Notes under the pieces: generated by a model | The model's database searches: none | Told to the model about the DNA's origin: nothing | The model's input: the letters and a program-made list of their open reading frames with translations, nothing else | Origin: Roseiarcus sp963829505 | GTDB lineage: Bacteria; Pseudomonadota; Alphaproteobacteria; Rhizobiales; Beijerinckiaceae | NCBI GenBank assembly: GCA_963829505.1 | Contig: CAWHIL010000002.1 | Span: forward strand, 496,001-560,000 | Length of the DNA: 64,000 bases | Reading direction: 5' to 3' | In this document: positions 52,033 to 61,700 of the stretch, in pieces | Layout of the letters: every line of letters begins with the position of its first letter | How positions within the stretch are numbered: position 1 is the stretch's first letter | Translations under genes and position numbers: made by a program

Positions 52033-52142
52033 TTCCCCCTCGCCCCGCGTCAGCGGGGAGAGGGTTGGGGTGAGGGGCGAGGGGATTGGCTCTTCGCCAC
52101 GCCCCTCATCCTGACCTTCTCCCCGCGTGGCGGGGAGAAGGG
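52033..52142. repeat. Palindromic intergenic element after the deaminase gene
   Basis: It contains the hairpins CCCCGCGTCAGCGGGG and CCCCGCGTGGCGGGG, flanked by inverse copies of the CCCCTC...GAGGGG type, of a kind common after genes in alphaproteobacteria. It lies between the deaminase gene and the glnA terminator. Confidence 0.6.
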
Positions 52143-52189
52143 ACGCAGCGGCCGCGAGAGCGGTCCGCTCGGGCCCCCGCAAATGCAAA

Positions 52190-52209
52190 GGGCGGCCCGA
52201 AGGCCGCCC
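52190..52209 (-). terminator. Intrinsic terminator of glnA
   Basis: On the minus strand GGGCGGCC-TTCG-GGCCGCCC forms an 8-bp stem with a UUCG tetraloop, followed by TTTGCATTTG, 26 bp after the glnA stop. Confidence 0.8.
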
Positions 52210-52234
52210 TCTCCCGCCCGCGCGAAGGGCTTTC

Positions 52235-53644
52235 TCAGTACGAATAGTACATGTCGAACTCGACCGGGTGCGGCGCCATCTCGAAACGATAGACGTCGGC
52301 CATCTTGAGCTCGATGTAGCTGTCGATGAAGTCGTCGTTGAACACGTCGCCGCTCTTGAGGAAGGCGCGGTCCTTGTCGAGGCTCGAGAGCGCCTCGCGC
52401 AGGCTGCCGCAGACGGTCGGGATCTTCTTCAGTTCCTTCGGCGGCAGGTCGTAGAGGTCCTTGTCCATCGCCTGGCCGGGATCGATCTTGTTCTTGATGC
52501 CGTCGAGGCCGGCCATCAGCATCGCGGCGAAGGCGAGGTAGGGGTTCGCGCCCGGGTCGGGGAAGCGGACCTCGACGCGCTTGGCCTTGGGGTTCGACGT
52601 CCACGGGATGCGGCAGGAGGCCGAGCGGTTGCGCGCCGAATAGGCGAGCAGCACGGGGGCCTCGAAGCCCGGCACGAGGCGCTTGTAGCTGTTCGTCGTC
52701 GGGTTGGTGAAGCCGTTCAGGGCCTTGGCGTGCTTGATGATGCCGCCGATGTAATAGAGGCATTCCTGCGAGAGATCCGCGTAGAGGTTGCCCGCCATGA
52801 CGGGCTTGCCGCCCTTCCAGATCGACTGGTGGACGTGCATCCCCGAGCCGTTGTCGCCATAGACGGGCTTGGGCATGAAGGTCGCCGACTTGCCATAGCT
52901 CTGCGCCACCTGGTGGATGCAGTATTTGTAGATCTGCATGGCGTCGGCCATGGTCGTCAGCGGGCCGAACTTGAGGCCGAGCTCGTGCTGGGCGGACGCC
53001 ACCTCGTGATGGTGCTTCTCGACGACCGCGCCCATCTGCGCCATCGACGCCAGCATCTCGCCGCGCATGTCCTGGGCCGAATCGACCGGGGGCACCGGGA
53101 AATAGCCGCCCTTGGTGCGGACGCGGTGGCCGAGGTTGCCGCCCTCGTAGGCGGTGTCGCTGTTGGTCGGAAGCTCGGTCGAATCAAGCGTGAAGCCGGT
53201 GTTGTACGGGTCGACGGAGAAACGCACGTCGTCGAAGACGAAAAACTCGGCCTCCGGGCCGAAATAGGCGGTGTCGCCGACGCCGGTCGACTTGAGATAG
53301 GCCTCGGCCTTCTTGGCGATGCCGCGCGGGTCGCGGTTGTAGGGTTGGCCGCTCGCCGGATCGAGAACGTCGCAGACGAGAATGGCTGTCGAAGCGGCGA
53401 AGAAGGGGTCGATGCAATAGCTCGACGGATCGGGCATCAGCGTCATGTCCGATTCGTTGATCGCCTTCCAGCCGGCGATCGAGGAGCCGTCGAACATCAG
53501 CCCGTCGGCGAATGCGTCCTCGTCGATCAGCGTCTGATCGAAGGTGACGTGCTGCCACTTGCCGCGCGGATCGGTGAAACGCAGGTCGACATATTTGACG
53601 TCATTGTCCTTGATCGCCTTCAGGACGTCCTTGGCGGTCTTCAT
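52235..53644 (-). CDS. glnA: Glutamine synthetase type I
   Basis: 469 residues, the normal GSI-beta length. FADGLMFDGSSIAGWKAI near residue 50, GSGMHVHQSIW, NPTTNSYKRLVPGFEAPV and NPYLAFAAMLMAG are the active-site motifs, and DLYDLPP near residue 398 carries the adenylylation Tyr. It makes glutamine from glutamate and ammonia. The ATG at 53644 has GAGGAAAGG upstream. It follows glnB by 112 bp and ends with a terminator, so the two form the usual glnBA unit. Confidence 0.98.
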   Translation of the reverse strand: MKTAKDVLKAIKDNDVKYVDLRFTDPRGKWQHVTFDQTLIDEDAFADGLMFDGSSIAGWKAINESDMTLMPDPSSYCIDPFFAASTAILVCDVLDPASGQPYNRDPRGIAKKAEAYLKSTGVGDTAYFGPEAEFFVFDDVRFSVDPYNTGFTLDSTELPTNSDTAYEGGNLGHRVRTKGGYFPVPPVDSAQDMRGEMLASMAQMGAVVEKHHHEVASAQHELGLKFGPLTTMADAMQIYKYCIHQVAQSYGKSATFMPKPVYGDNGSGMHVHQSIWKGGKPVMAGNLYADLSQECLYYIGGIIKHAKALNGFTNPTTNSYKRLVPGFEAPVLLAYSARNRSASCRIPWTSNPKAKRVEVRFPDPGANPYLAFAAMLMAGLDGIKNKIDPGQAMDKDLYDLPPKELKKIPTVCGSLREALSSLDKDRAFLKSGDVFNDDFIDSYIELKMADVYRFEMAPHPVEFDMYYSY

Positions 53645-53756
53645 GTTCTGCCTTTCCTCAACAATTGTACTTGCGTGGTGAACTTCAGTGGTGAACTTGC
53701 ATGGACCTGCCGCCGCTGAAGCGGCGGGTTGGTTTGGCGTCGGTTCGAGAGCCCCG

Positions 53757-54095
53757 TCAGATCGCGTCCGCGCCGGTCTCTCCGGTCCGGATGCGGATGG
53801 CTTCCTCGATCGACGATACAAATATCTTGCCATCGCCGATGCGCCCGGTCTGGGCGGCGGCGCGGATCGCTTCGACCGCGGCGGCGAGGGCCTCGTCGGC
53901 GACGACGACCTCGATCTTCACCTTCGGCAGGAAGTCCACGACGTATTCGGCGCCCCGGTAAAGCTCGGTGTGGCCCTTCTGGCGCCCGAAGCCTTTCGCT
54001 TCGGTGACGGTGATCCCTTGGATTCCCGCCTCTTGCAGCGCCTCCTTGACCTCGTCGAGCTTGAACGGCTTGATGATCGCCTCGATCTTCTTCAT
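53757..54095 (-). CDS. glnB: Nitrogen regulatory protein P-II
   Basis: 112 residues: MKKIEAIIKPFKLDEVKEAL at the start, GRQKGHTELYRGAEYVVDFL with the uridylylated Tyr (residue 51) on the T-loop, and GKIFV in the C-terminal signature. It senses 2-oxoglutarate and ATP and controls GlnE, NtrB and GlnD partners. It is upstream of glnA. I looked for a sigma-54 site upstream and found no convincing one. Confidence 0.97.
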   Translation of the reverse strand: MKKIEAIIKPFKLDEVKEALQEAGIQGITVTEAKGFGRQKGHTELYRGAEYVVDFLPKVKIEVVVADEALAAAVEAIRAAAQTGRIGDGKIFVSSIEEAIRIRTGETGADAI

Positions 54096-54277
54096 GGGCC
54101 GGAATCTCCCTTGGCCCGCCGCGCGGGGCGCTTTTTCGCGCCGCGGCCCCCGGGCGGGGCGGGTCTTATCACCGCTTGCCGCCTTGCGCCATCCAGGCCG
54201 CAACCGGCCAAAAGCGGGGCTCTCGACGAGTGAGGCGCCTTCGGATGAGGCTTATAGCCTAAAAGTTGGGCGCCGTG

Positions 54278-54706
54278 TCAGACGTCCGGGCCCCATTCGC
54301 CCGTGCCGAAGATGCGCCAGGCGGTGAGGCCGGCTCTCGCCTTGACTGTCCGCCCCGCCTTGGCCGCCGCCACGAGGCGGCTGAAGACGAGCGGGTTGCG
54401 CCACGCCATCGGCCGCTCGGGCGCGCACACAGCCCAGAATTCGTCGCTGTCGGCGTCGTCCATGAGGATCGCGCCCACGAGATCGGGCCTGAGCGGCCGC
54501 GGAAGGTCGCGGCGGGTCAGCCAGTCGCATTCGAAATCACGGCACACCTGGGGTCGGCTCGCGTAGATGGCGCAGCCGCCGGCGAGCTTGCAATTGCCGC
54601 AGAGCGGGCCCGCTGGCTTTTCGAGTTCCGCGATCTCGAGCGCGGAACAGCACATCGTGCAGGGTCCGCAGGACTTGCCGGGGGCGGCCGCCATCTCCGT
54701 CTCCAT
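54278..54706 (-). CDS. YkgJ-family cysteine-cluster protein
   Basis: 142 residues with the cysteine cluster CGPCTMCC, GNC, a later GGCAIYASRP and CRDFECDW, as in the Zn- or Fe-binding YkgJ family (UPF0153). Its role is unknown. ATG 54706 is used; 54694 (behind GGAG) and 54772 are alternatives. It lies upstream of fabD on the opposite strand. Confidence 0.84.
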   Translation of the reverse strand: METEMAAAPGKSCGPCTMCCSALEIAELEKPAGPLCGNCKLAGGCAIYASRPQVCRDFECDWLTRRDLPRPLRPDLVGAILMDDADSDEFWAVCAPERPMAWRNPLVFSRLVAAAKAGRTVKARAGLTAWRIFGTGEWGPDV

Positions 54707-54900
54707 TGCTGGATGAAACCGGCGCCGATTCGTCCGCCGTTCGCTTGCCTCTTCCCTATCAAACTTCCGCACGAGCGCGAAAAAAGGCGCGCGTTTCCCT
54801 CCGCATTGTTGACAACATGCGGCGAAAGGGCCGGGTGCGATTACTTGACAGAGCCCGGCAACCCATGTCTTTCACGCGCCCGATGGCGAGGGGGCTCACA

Positions 54901-55878
54901 ATGACGACGGCGCTGCTGTTTCCGGGCCAGGGGTCGCAGGCGGTCGGCATGGGCAAGGCGCTTGCCGACGCGTTCCCGTCCGCGCGCGAAGTCTTTCGGC
55001 GCGTCGACGCGGCTCTGTCCGAAAACCTCAGCCGGCTCATGTTCGAAGGGCCCGAGGCGGAATTGACGCTGACCGCCAACGCCCAGCCGGCGCTGATGGC
55101 GACGAGCATGGCGGCGCTCGCCGCGCTCGAGGCGGAAGCTGGCCTGAATGTCGCGCGCGACGCGGCCTTCGTCGCCGGCCATTCGCTCGGCGAGTATTCG
55201 GCGCTGTGCGCGGCGGGCGCGCTCACCCTGGAGGAGACGGCGCGCCTGCTCCGTCTCCGCGGCGAAGCGATGCAAAAGGCGGTCCCGGTCGGAGAAGGCG
55301 CCATGGCCGCCCTCCTCGGGCTCGATTTCGGCGCCGCTGTCAAGATCGCGACCGAGGCCGCGAGCGACCTCTATCTCGGCGGCGCGATCTGTCAGGCGGC
55401 GAACGACAACGGCGGCGGACAGGTCGTCATTTCAGGCACGAAGGCTGCGGTCGAGCGGGCGATCGAGCTTGCGAAGCTCGCGGGCGCGAAGCGCGCGGTG
55501 CCGCTCCCGGTCAGCGCTCCTTTCCATTGCGCGCTGATGCAGCCCGCGGCCGATGCGATGGCGGCGGCCTTGAAAACGGCGACGATCCGCGCGCCGAAGC
55601 CCCCGCTTGTCGCCAATGTGACGGCCGCGGCGGTCGTCGACCCCGCGGCGATCCGGGAGAATCTCGTCGCGCAGGTGACGGGAACCGTGCGCTGGCGCGA
55701 GAGCGTCGCCTTCATGGCGGCTGAAGGCGTGACGCGCTTCGTCGAGATCGGAGCCGGCAAAGTGCTTGCGGGTCTGGTCAAGCGCATCGCCGAGGGCGCG
55801 ACCGCGATCAGCGTCAGCGGACCTGCGGACGTCGAGGCCTTCAAGGCCGCGAACGCCGGCCATCACAAGCACGACTGA
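54901..55878 (+). CDS. fabD: Malonyl-CoA:ACP transacylase
   Basis: 325 residues. FPGQGSQAVGMG is near the start, and GHSLGEYSALCAAG near residue 90 holds the active Ser. HCALMQPAAD also appears in the second half with the catalytic His. It loads malonate onto ACP for chain extension. GAGGGGG precedes the ATG. It begins the fabD-fabG-acpP-fabF-mltG block. Confidence 0.96.
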   Translation: MTTALLFPGQGSQAVGMGKALADAFPSAREVFRRVDAALSENLSRLMFEGPEAELTLTANAQPALMATSMAALAALEAEAGLNVARDAAFVAGHSLGEYSALCAAGALTLEETARLLRLRGEAMQKAVPVGEGAMAALLGLDFGAAVKIATEAASDLYLGGAICQAANDNGGGQVVISGTKAAVERAIELAKLAGAKRAVPLPVSAPFHCALMQPAADAMAAALKTATIRAPKPPLVANVTAAAVVDPAAIRENLVAQVTGTVRWRESVAFMAAEGVTRFVEIGAGKVLAGLVKRIAEGATAISVSGPADVEAFKAANAGHHKHD

Positions 55879-55894
55879 GGGAGGCGCTTTCCTC

Positions 55895-56632
55895 ATGTTC
55901 GATCTCACCGGCAGGACCGCGCTCGTCACCGGCGCGTCGGGCGGCCTCGGCGGCGCCATCGCGCGGGCGCTGCATGCGCAAGGAGCGGTCGTGGCGCTCT
56001 CGGGCACCCGGCGCGATTCGCTCGAGGCGCTCGCCGCGCAGCTTGGCGAACGGGCGCATGTGACGCCCTGCGACCTCGCCGACCCCGCTTCGGTCGAAGC
56101 GCTCGTGCCCACGGCGGAAGCGGCCGTCGGACCGCTCGACGTGCTCGTCAACAACGCCGGCGTCACCCGCGACAACCTGTTCGTGCGGATGAAGGACGCC
56201 GAGTGGGACACGGTGCTCGCAATCGACCTGACCGCCGCCTTCCGGCTCATGCGGGCCGCGGTCAAGGGCATGATGAAGCGCCGCTACGGCCGGATCGTCA
56301 GCATCACGTCGGTCGTGGGCGTCAACGGCAATCCGGGCCAGGGCAATTACGCCGCCGCCAAGGCCGGCATGATCGGCATGTCGAAGTCGCTCGCTCGGGA
56401 GGTCGCCTCCCGCGGCATTACGGTCAATTGCATTGCGCCGGGATTTATCGCAAGCCCGATGACCGACGGGCTGACCGACAAGCAGCGCGACGAGATCCTG
56501 AGCGAGGTGCCGATGGGACGACTGGGCCTCGGCGCCGACATCGGCGCGGCGACCGTCTATCTGGCGAGCGCGGAGGCCTCTTACGTCACCGGTCAGACGC
56601 TCCACGTCAACGGCGGAATGGCAATGATCTGA
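55895..56632 (+). CDS. fabG: 3-oxoacyl-ACP reductase
   Basis: 245 residues. It is a short-chain dehydrogenase: TGASGGLGGAIARAL (NADPH site), NNAGVTRDNLFVRM, catalytic Ser in ITSVVG and the YAAAK pair. It reduces 3-ketoacyl-ACP. It begins 16 bp after fabD. The 270-bp gap to acpP may hold a separate promoter, but I see no consensus one. Confidence 0.97.
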   Translation: MFDLTGRTALVTGASGGLGGAIARALHAQGAVVALSGTRRDSLEALAAQLGERAHVTPCDLADPASVEALVPTAEAAVGPLDVLVNNAGVTRDNLFVRMKDAEWDTVLAIDLTAAFRLMRAAVKGMMKRRYGRIVSITSVVGVNGNPGQGNYAAAKAGMIGMSKSLAREVASRGITVNCIAPGFIASPMTDGLTDKQRDEILSEVPMGRLGLGADIGAATVYLASAEASYVTGQTLHVNGGMAMI

Positions 56633-56902
56633 AAGACTTGCGGAACCATGACGACGTCGCCGCCACGAGTTCGGCGCCCTCTCGCCTTGACCGAGAAGAT
56701 ATGCTATCGACGCCGGTCGTCGCCGGGCGGCGCATACGCTCCGGGAGGATTCAAGGAGCGGCGCCGTCATTGGGTCCGCTAACGAAACTCGAGCCGCTCC
56801 GGCTGGGAGCGAGCGGCGGGTCGAACGGTCGGCGAGCCCGTCTTCGGGCTTCGGCTGGGGATAGGAACAACATGGGCGCGAGGCCCGATGAAGGAAGTTG
56901 AA

Positions 56903-57145
56903 ATGAGCGATGTCGCAGAGCGCGTGAAGAAGATTGTCGTCGAGCATCTCGGGGTGGATGCCGACAAGGTCGTCGACAGCGCCAATTTCATCGACGATCT
57001 CGGCGCCGATTCGCTCGACACGGTCGAACTGGTCATGGCGTTCGAGGAAGAGTTCGGCGTCGAGATTCCGGACGATCAGGCGGAGACCATCGTGACGGTC
57101 GGCGACGCGGTCAAGTTCCTGGAGAAGGCGACGGCCAGCAAGTAG
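56903..57145 (+). CDS. acpP: Acyl carrier protein
   Basis: 80 residues, acidic, with GADSLDTVEL at residues 34-43, where S37 takes the 4'-phosphopantetheine arm. It carries the growing acyl chain. A GAAGT site precedes the ATG, and a short frame from 56888 adds five residues. It lies between fabG and fabF. Confidence 0.98.
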   Translation: MSDVAERVKKIVVEHLGVDADKVVDSANFIDDLGADSLDTVELVMAFEEEFGVEIPDDQAETIVTVGDAVKFLEKATASK

Positions 57146-57302
57146 GCCTGGAGCGAGGCCAGGAGCGGCTTTTCGTGTCGCCGGTCTCGCTTTCGGCGTG
57201 AGGAGGGCCGGCGACGCGTCCGGCCCTGTCGATAGAAGATTCGCGGCGTTCAGGTGAACCGCAACGTCGCCGATCGGGCGGGCGCTGCGGAGGATTGAGC
57301 GA

Positions 57303-58562
57303 ATGAGGCGAGTCGTCGTCACCGGGCTTGGGATCGTGAGCCCGCTCGCGTGCGGGGTCGAGGCGACGTGGAGCAAGCTGCTCGCGGGCGAAGTCGGCGC
57401 CGCTCGCGTCGAGGGGTTCGACGTCTCCGATCTTCCCTGCCAGATTGCGGCGCAGGTGCCACGCGACGACGCGCCTGACGCTTTTCGTCCCGACGAGTGG
57501 ATGGACCCCAAGGAGCAGCGGCGCGTCGACGATTTCATCGTCTACGGCATGAGCGCCGCCACCCAGGCGCTCGCCGACGCGGGCTGGGCGCCCGCCACAT
57601 ACGACGAGGAAATCGAGACGGGCGTCCTGATCGGTTCGGGCATCGGCGGCCTCGGCGGCATCTACGACGCCTCGATCACCCTGCACGAGAAGGGCCCGCG
57701 GCGCATATCGCCGTTCTTTATTCCCGGCCGCCTGATCAACCTCGTCGGCGGCCATGTGTCGATCGCCCACAAGCTCAAGGGCCCGAACCATGCGGTCGTG
57801 ACCGCCTGCTCGACAGGCGCCCACGCCATCGGCGACGCGGGACGTCTGATCGCGCTCGGCGACGCCAACGTGATGGTGGCGGGGGGCGCCGAATCGGCGG
57901 TCAATCGTCTCTCGCTTGCCGGCTTCGCCGCCTGCAAGGCGCTCTCGACCGGATTCAACGACCGGCCAAAAGTGGCGTCGCGTCCTTACGACCGCGACCG
58001 CGACGGTTTCGTCATGGGCGAGGGCGCGGGCTGCGTGGTGCTCGAAGAATACGAGCACGCCAGGGCGCGCGGCGCGCGCATCTACGCCGAACTGATCGGC
58101 TACGGGCTTTCTGGCGATGCACACCACATCACCGCGCCCTCTCCGGACGGGGACGGCGCCTATCGCTCGATGTCGGCGGCGATCAAGCGGGCGGGCGTCA
58201 GCGTCTCGGAGATCGACTACGTCAACGCGCACGGGACCTCGACGCCGCTTGGCGACGAAATCGAACTGCGCGCGGTCGAGCGGCTGCTCGGCAACGCCGC
58301 CGCAAGGACGACGATGTCGTCGACCAAATCGTCGGTTGGCCATCTGCTCGGCGCGGCGGGCGCGGTCGAGGCGATCTTCTGCGTTCTCGCGATCCGCGAC
58401 CAGATCGCGCCGCCGACCCTCAATCTCGACAACCCCTCGGTCGAGACGGCGATCGACCTTGCGCCGCATGAAGCCAAACGCCGGCAGATCCGGGTCGCGC
58501 TGTCGAATTCCTTCGGCTTTGGCGGCACCAACGCTTCGATCATTTTCCGCGCGCCGGAGTGA
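57303..58562 (+). CDS. fabF: 3-oxoacyl-ACP synthase II
   Basis: 419 residues, the usual KAS II length. The nucleophile Cys is in TACSTGAHAIGDA near residue 166; the two His are in NAHGTSTPLGD and KSSVGHLLGAAG. VVTGLGIVSPL is the N-terminus. It condenses malonyl-ACP with acyl-ACP, including the temperature-dependent step to cis-vaccenate. It follows acpP after 157 bp and precedes mltG. Confidence 0.97.
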   Translation: MRRVVVTGLGIVSPLACGVEATWSKLLAGEVGAARVEGFDVSDLPCQIAAQVPRDDAPDAFRPDEWMDPKEQRRVDDFIVYGMSAATQALADAGWAPATYDEEIETGVLIGSGIGGLGGIYDASITLHEKGPRRISPFFIPGRLINLVGGHVSIAHKLKGPNHAVVTACSTGAHAIGDAGRLIALGDANVMVAGGAESAVNRLSLAGFAACKALSTGFNDRPKVASRPYDRDRDGFVMGEGAGCVVLEEYEHARARGARIYAELIGYGLSGDAHHITAPSPDGDGAYRSMSAAIKRAGVSVSEIDYVNAHGTSTPLGDEIELRAVERLLGNAAARTTMSSTKSSVGHLLGAAGAVEAIFCVLAIRDQIAPPTLNLDNPSVETAIDLAPHEAKRRQIRVALSNSFGFGGTNASIIFRAPE

Positions 58563-58692
58563 CCGCGCCCCCACGCGAGCGGACGCCGTTTCCGTTCGGA
58601 CGCCGCGTCATGTAGACTTGGTCGTAGGCTTAGCGTGTAGGCTTGGCGTGTAGGCTTGGCGATGGCGAGACGAGCGAGACCCGGCATTCCGC

Positions 58693-60414
58693 ATGAGCGC
58701 ACCTTCAGGTAACGGCGACCCGCCCCCGCGGCCCCGCGCGAGCCTTTTCCGCCGCGCGGCGAAGCCCTCGCCGCCGCCGCCCGTCGAACCGACGCCTGGC
58801 GTGAAGCTGAAGAAGCCGCGTCGCTCGATGCTTGCGGCGCTGAGCGCGTTCCTGAGCTTCGTGCTGATCGGCGCCATCATCGCCGTCGGCGCGGTCGCGT
58901 GGCTGATGATCGAGGGGCGCAAGCCCGGGCCGCTCGCCGAAGACAAGACCGTCAACATCGTACGCGAAGAGGACGGCGGCACGATCGCCGAACAGCTCGA
59001 GCGCGCCGGCGTCGTCGACAGCGCCACCTGGTTCACCCTGCTCTCGGTGCTCGACGGCAACCGCAGCTCGCTCAAGCGCGGCGAGTACGAATTCAAGGCC
59101 GGCGTCAGCATGAACGACGTCGAGACGCTGCTCGCCCAGCACAAGGTGGTGCGCCACAAGATCACGATCCCGGAGGGCCTGACGAGCGACCAGATCGTTC
59201 AGCGCCTGCGCGAGGACGACGTGCTGGTCGGCGACGTAAAGGAGATCCCGCGCGAGGGCTCGCTGATGCCCAACACCTATCTCTTCGAGCGCGGCGACAC
59301 GCGCGCCTCGATCGTCGGGCAGATGTCGAAGGCGCAGACGCGCATCGTCGAGGATATCTGGAAGAACCGCGCGCAGGACCTGCCGATCAAGTCGCCGGGC
59401 GAGATGGTGACGCTCGCCTCGATCGTCGAGAAGGAGACCGGCAAGGCCGACGAGCGCCCGAAAGTCGCGGGCGTCTTCGTCAACCGCCTGACGAAGCACA
59501 TGCGGCTCGAGTCGGATCCGACGATCGTCTATGGCCTCGCCTTCGGCAAGGGCACGCTGGGGCGGCCGATCACGCGCGCCGACCTCAACCAGCCGACGGC
59601 GTACAACACCTATCTGATCGACGGCCTGCCGCCCGGGCCGATCTCCAACCCGGGCAAGGCGGCGCTCGAGGCCGTGGCCAACCCCGTGCGCGGCAAGGAT
59701 CTCTATTTCGTCGCCGACGGAACCGGCGGGCATGTCTTCGCCGACACGTTCGAACAGCATCTCAAGAACGTCGCGCACTGGCGCCAGATCGAGAAGGACG
59801 AGAAGGACCATCTCGCGCCCGACGTCACGCCGCCTCAGCCCGCGACGCATGGCGCGATCGCGCCTCCCGATCCGCAATCGTTCGGCGCGCTCGTTCCGGT
59901 CACCCCCGTCGCGCCCGCCGCAGCGGCGCTCGCCGGCCGGCTCGGCAAACTCGGGACCAGCCGCCACGCGGTCGATGCGGCGCTCTCTTCGATTGCCGGG
60001 GGCGCGGGCGGCGCGAGGTCGATCGAGGACCTCGGCGGCGTCGTGTCCGGGGTCAACGACGCGCCCGCCGAAGGCGAAGCCTTCGCCGACGCCACGCCCT
60101 CGATCGACGGGAGCGGCTCGCCTTCGAGCGTGCCGCTGTCGCCGGCGATGCTCGCCGACGAGCGCGCTCGGGAAGCCAAATACGGTCTCCGACCGGCGGT
60201 CGACGGAACGGACGCCGCGCCCGTGCAGCAGGCCGACGGCGCGGCCGCCGGGCAGACGCAGGGCACGGCGACCGCCGCCCCGCCGACCGCCTCGGGGCGG
60301 CCGCGCATCTATGACGCGTCCGAAGGCACCAAGCTCGATCCGCTGCTCAACAAGACCTACGATCTGAGCTTCGCCAAGGTCGTGCCCACGGCGATGGGGC
60401 AAGGGCAGCAATAG
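58693..60414 (+). CDS. mltG: Endolytic transglycosylase MltG
   Basis: 573 residues. A cytosolic N-terminus with prolines is followed by one membrane segment (about 45-72), then the YceG domain (about 85-375): VETLLAQHKVVRHKITIPEG, LASIVEKETGKADE with the catalytic Glu, and LESDPTIVYGL. The C-terminal ~190 residues are low-complexity and longer than in most relatives. It cleaves nascent glycan strands and so limits their length. Its place after fabF is conserved in alphaproteobacteria. Confidence 0.94.
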   Translation: MSAPSGNGDPPPRPRASLFRRAAKPSPPPPVEPTPGVKLKKPRRSMLAALSAFLSFVLIGAIIAVGAVAWLMIEGRKPGPLAEDKTVNIVREEDGGTIAEQLERAGVVDSATWFTLLSVLDGNRSSLKRGEYEFKAGVSMNDVETLLAQHKVVRHKITIPEGLTSDQIVQRLREDDVLVGDVKEIPREGSLMPNTYLFERGDTRASIVGQMSKAQTRIVEDIWKNRAQDLPIKSPGEMVTLASIVEKETGKADERPKVAGVFVNRLTKHMRLESDPTIVYGLAFGKGTLGRPITRADLNQPTAYNTYLIDGLPPGPISNPGKAALEAVANPVRGKDLYFVADGTGGHVFADTFEQHLKNVAHWRQIEKDEKDHLAPDVTPPQPATHGAIAPPDPQSFGALVPVTPVAPAAAALAGRLGKLGTSRHAVDAALSSIAGGAGGARSIEDLGGVVSGVNDAPAEGEAFADATPSIDGSGSPSSVPLSPAMLADERAREAKYGLRPAVDGTDAAPVQQADGAAAGQTQGTATAAPPTASGRPRIYDASEGTKLDPLLNKTYDLSFAKVVPTAMGQGQQ

Positions 60415-60436
60415 CGCGAGCCCGGGCGGCCGCCGG

Positions 60437-61600
60437 TCAGCGCGACAGATCCGCCGCGAGGCCGTCGAGGAAGGCGAGGCAGGCGGCGAGCTGCGCCTCC
60501 TCCACATATTCGTCCGGCTTGTGCGCCTGATCGATCGATCCCGGCCCGCAGACGACAGTCGGGATGCCGGCCGCCTGGAAGTGCCCGGCTTCGGTGGCGA
60601 AGGACACCGCGATCGTGCGGTTCGAGCGCGTCAGCCTCAAGGCCAGCGTCTCGGCGGCCGAGCCGGGCTCGGCGGCGAGCGCCGGCGCGACCGACTCGAC
60701 GCCGGTCGCAATCGCCGGGCCCTCGACGAAGCGCGTGAGCCGCGGCAGCGCGACCCGGTCGGCGAAGGCCCTGACCTCGGCGATCGGCGCAGCCGGGTCG
60801 ATGCCTGGCAGTCCGCGGAACTCCCACTCGAAGACGCATTCGCGCGCCAGAATGTTGCGCGCCGTCCCGCCGCGGATCGTGCCGACATGCAGGGTGCAAC
60901 AGGGCGGCGCGAAGCGTGCGTCAAGCGGTCCGGCCTCATATTCGCGGGCAAGGCGGCCGATCTCGCTGACGACGTCGGCGGCGGCGGCGACGGCGTTCGC
61001 GCCAAGCGCCGGGAGCGCCGAATGGGCCTCGTGGCCGGTGACGATGGTGCGGACCGTCGCCACGCTCTTGTGCGCGTCGGCGACCTCCATCAGCGTCGGC
61101 TCGCCGACCACCGCCGCGCCCGGCCGCGGCTCGTCCCGGCCGAACCAGCCGATGAGCTCGGTCGAGCCGAGGCAGGTCGTCTCCTCGTCGTAAGAGAGCG
61201 CGATCGCGACCGGGCGCTTCAGCGCGGCCGCCTGAAGCGCCGGAACCATCGCCAGCGCGCAGGCGATGAACCCCTTCATGTCGCAGGCGCCGCGTCCGTA
61301 GAGCCGCCCGCCGGCCTCGCTGAGCACAAACGGCGGGCTCGTCCACGCCTGTCCCTCGACCGGCACGACGTCGGTATGCCCGGAGAGGACGACCCCGCCC
61401 TCGACCCTCGGGCCGATGGTCGCGAGCAGCGCCGTCTTGTCCCCCGCGCCGTTCGGCGCGCGGCGCACCACGACCCCGAGCGCGCCGAGATAATCCTCGA
61501 CGAAGGCGATCAGCGGCAGGTTCGACCGGTTGCTGACGCTTTCGAAGGCGATCAGCCGCTGCAGCAGCCCCTTCACATCGGCGAGTTGGTCGTGGCTCAT
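60437..61600 (-). CDS. argE: Acetylornithine deacetylase
   Basis: 387 residues of the M20 metallopeptidase family: LSGHTDVVPVEGQAW with the first metal His, GRGACDMKGFIA and SYDEETTCLGS with metal and catalytic residues. It would hydrolyse N-acetylornithine to ornithine. An argJ gene at 25989 does the same step by transfer, so this paralogue may work on a related substrate or back up arginine synthesis. It is divergent from apaG. Confidence 0.88.
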   Translation of the reverse strand: MSHDQLADVKGLLQRLIAFESVSNRSNLPLIAFVEDYLGALGVVVRRAPNGAGDKTALLATIGPRVEGGVVLSGHTDVVPVEGQAWTSPPFVLSEAGGRLYGRGACDMKGFIACALAMVPALQAAALKRPVAIALSYDEETTCLGSTELIGWFGRDEPRPGAAVVGEPTLMEVADAHKSVATVRTIVTGHEAHSALPALGANAVAAAADVVSEIGRLAREYEAGPLDARFAPPCCTLHVGTIRGGTARNILARECVFEWEFRGLPGIDPAAPIAEVRAFADRVALPRLTRFVEGPAIATGVESVAPALAAEPGSAAETLALRLTRSNRTIAVSFATEAGHFQAAGIPTVVCGPGSIDQAHKPDEYVEEAQLAACLAFLDGLAADLSR

Positions 61601-61700
61601 CGCTTGAAGCTTCCCCGTGTCCGGTCGCGGCGGGCGCTCCCCGCCAAAGCCGCGAGGCGCAGGTGGACGCGCGTCGCCGTGCCGCTATGATGCCTGCCCC

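Noticed and set aside
54096..54277. Sigma-54 promoter upstream of glnB
   Set aside because: No TGGCAC-N5-TTGC pattern at correct spacing was found on the minus strand.
56633..56902. Possible gene in the gap between fabG and acpP
   Set aside because: No frame has a convincing start or composition; it probably holds the acpP leader and promoter.
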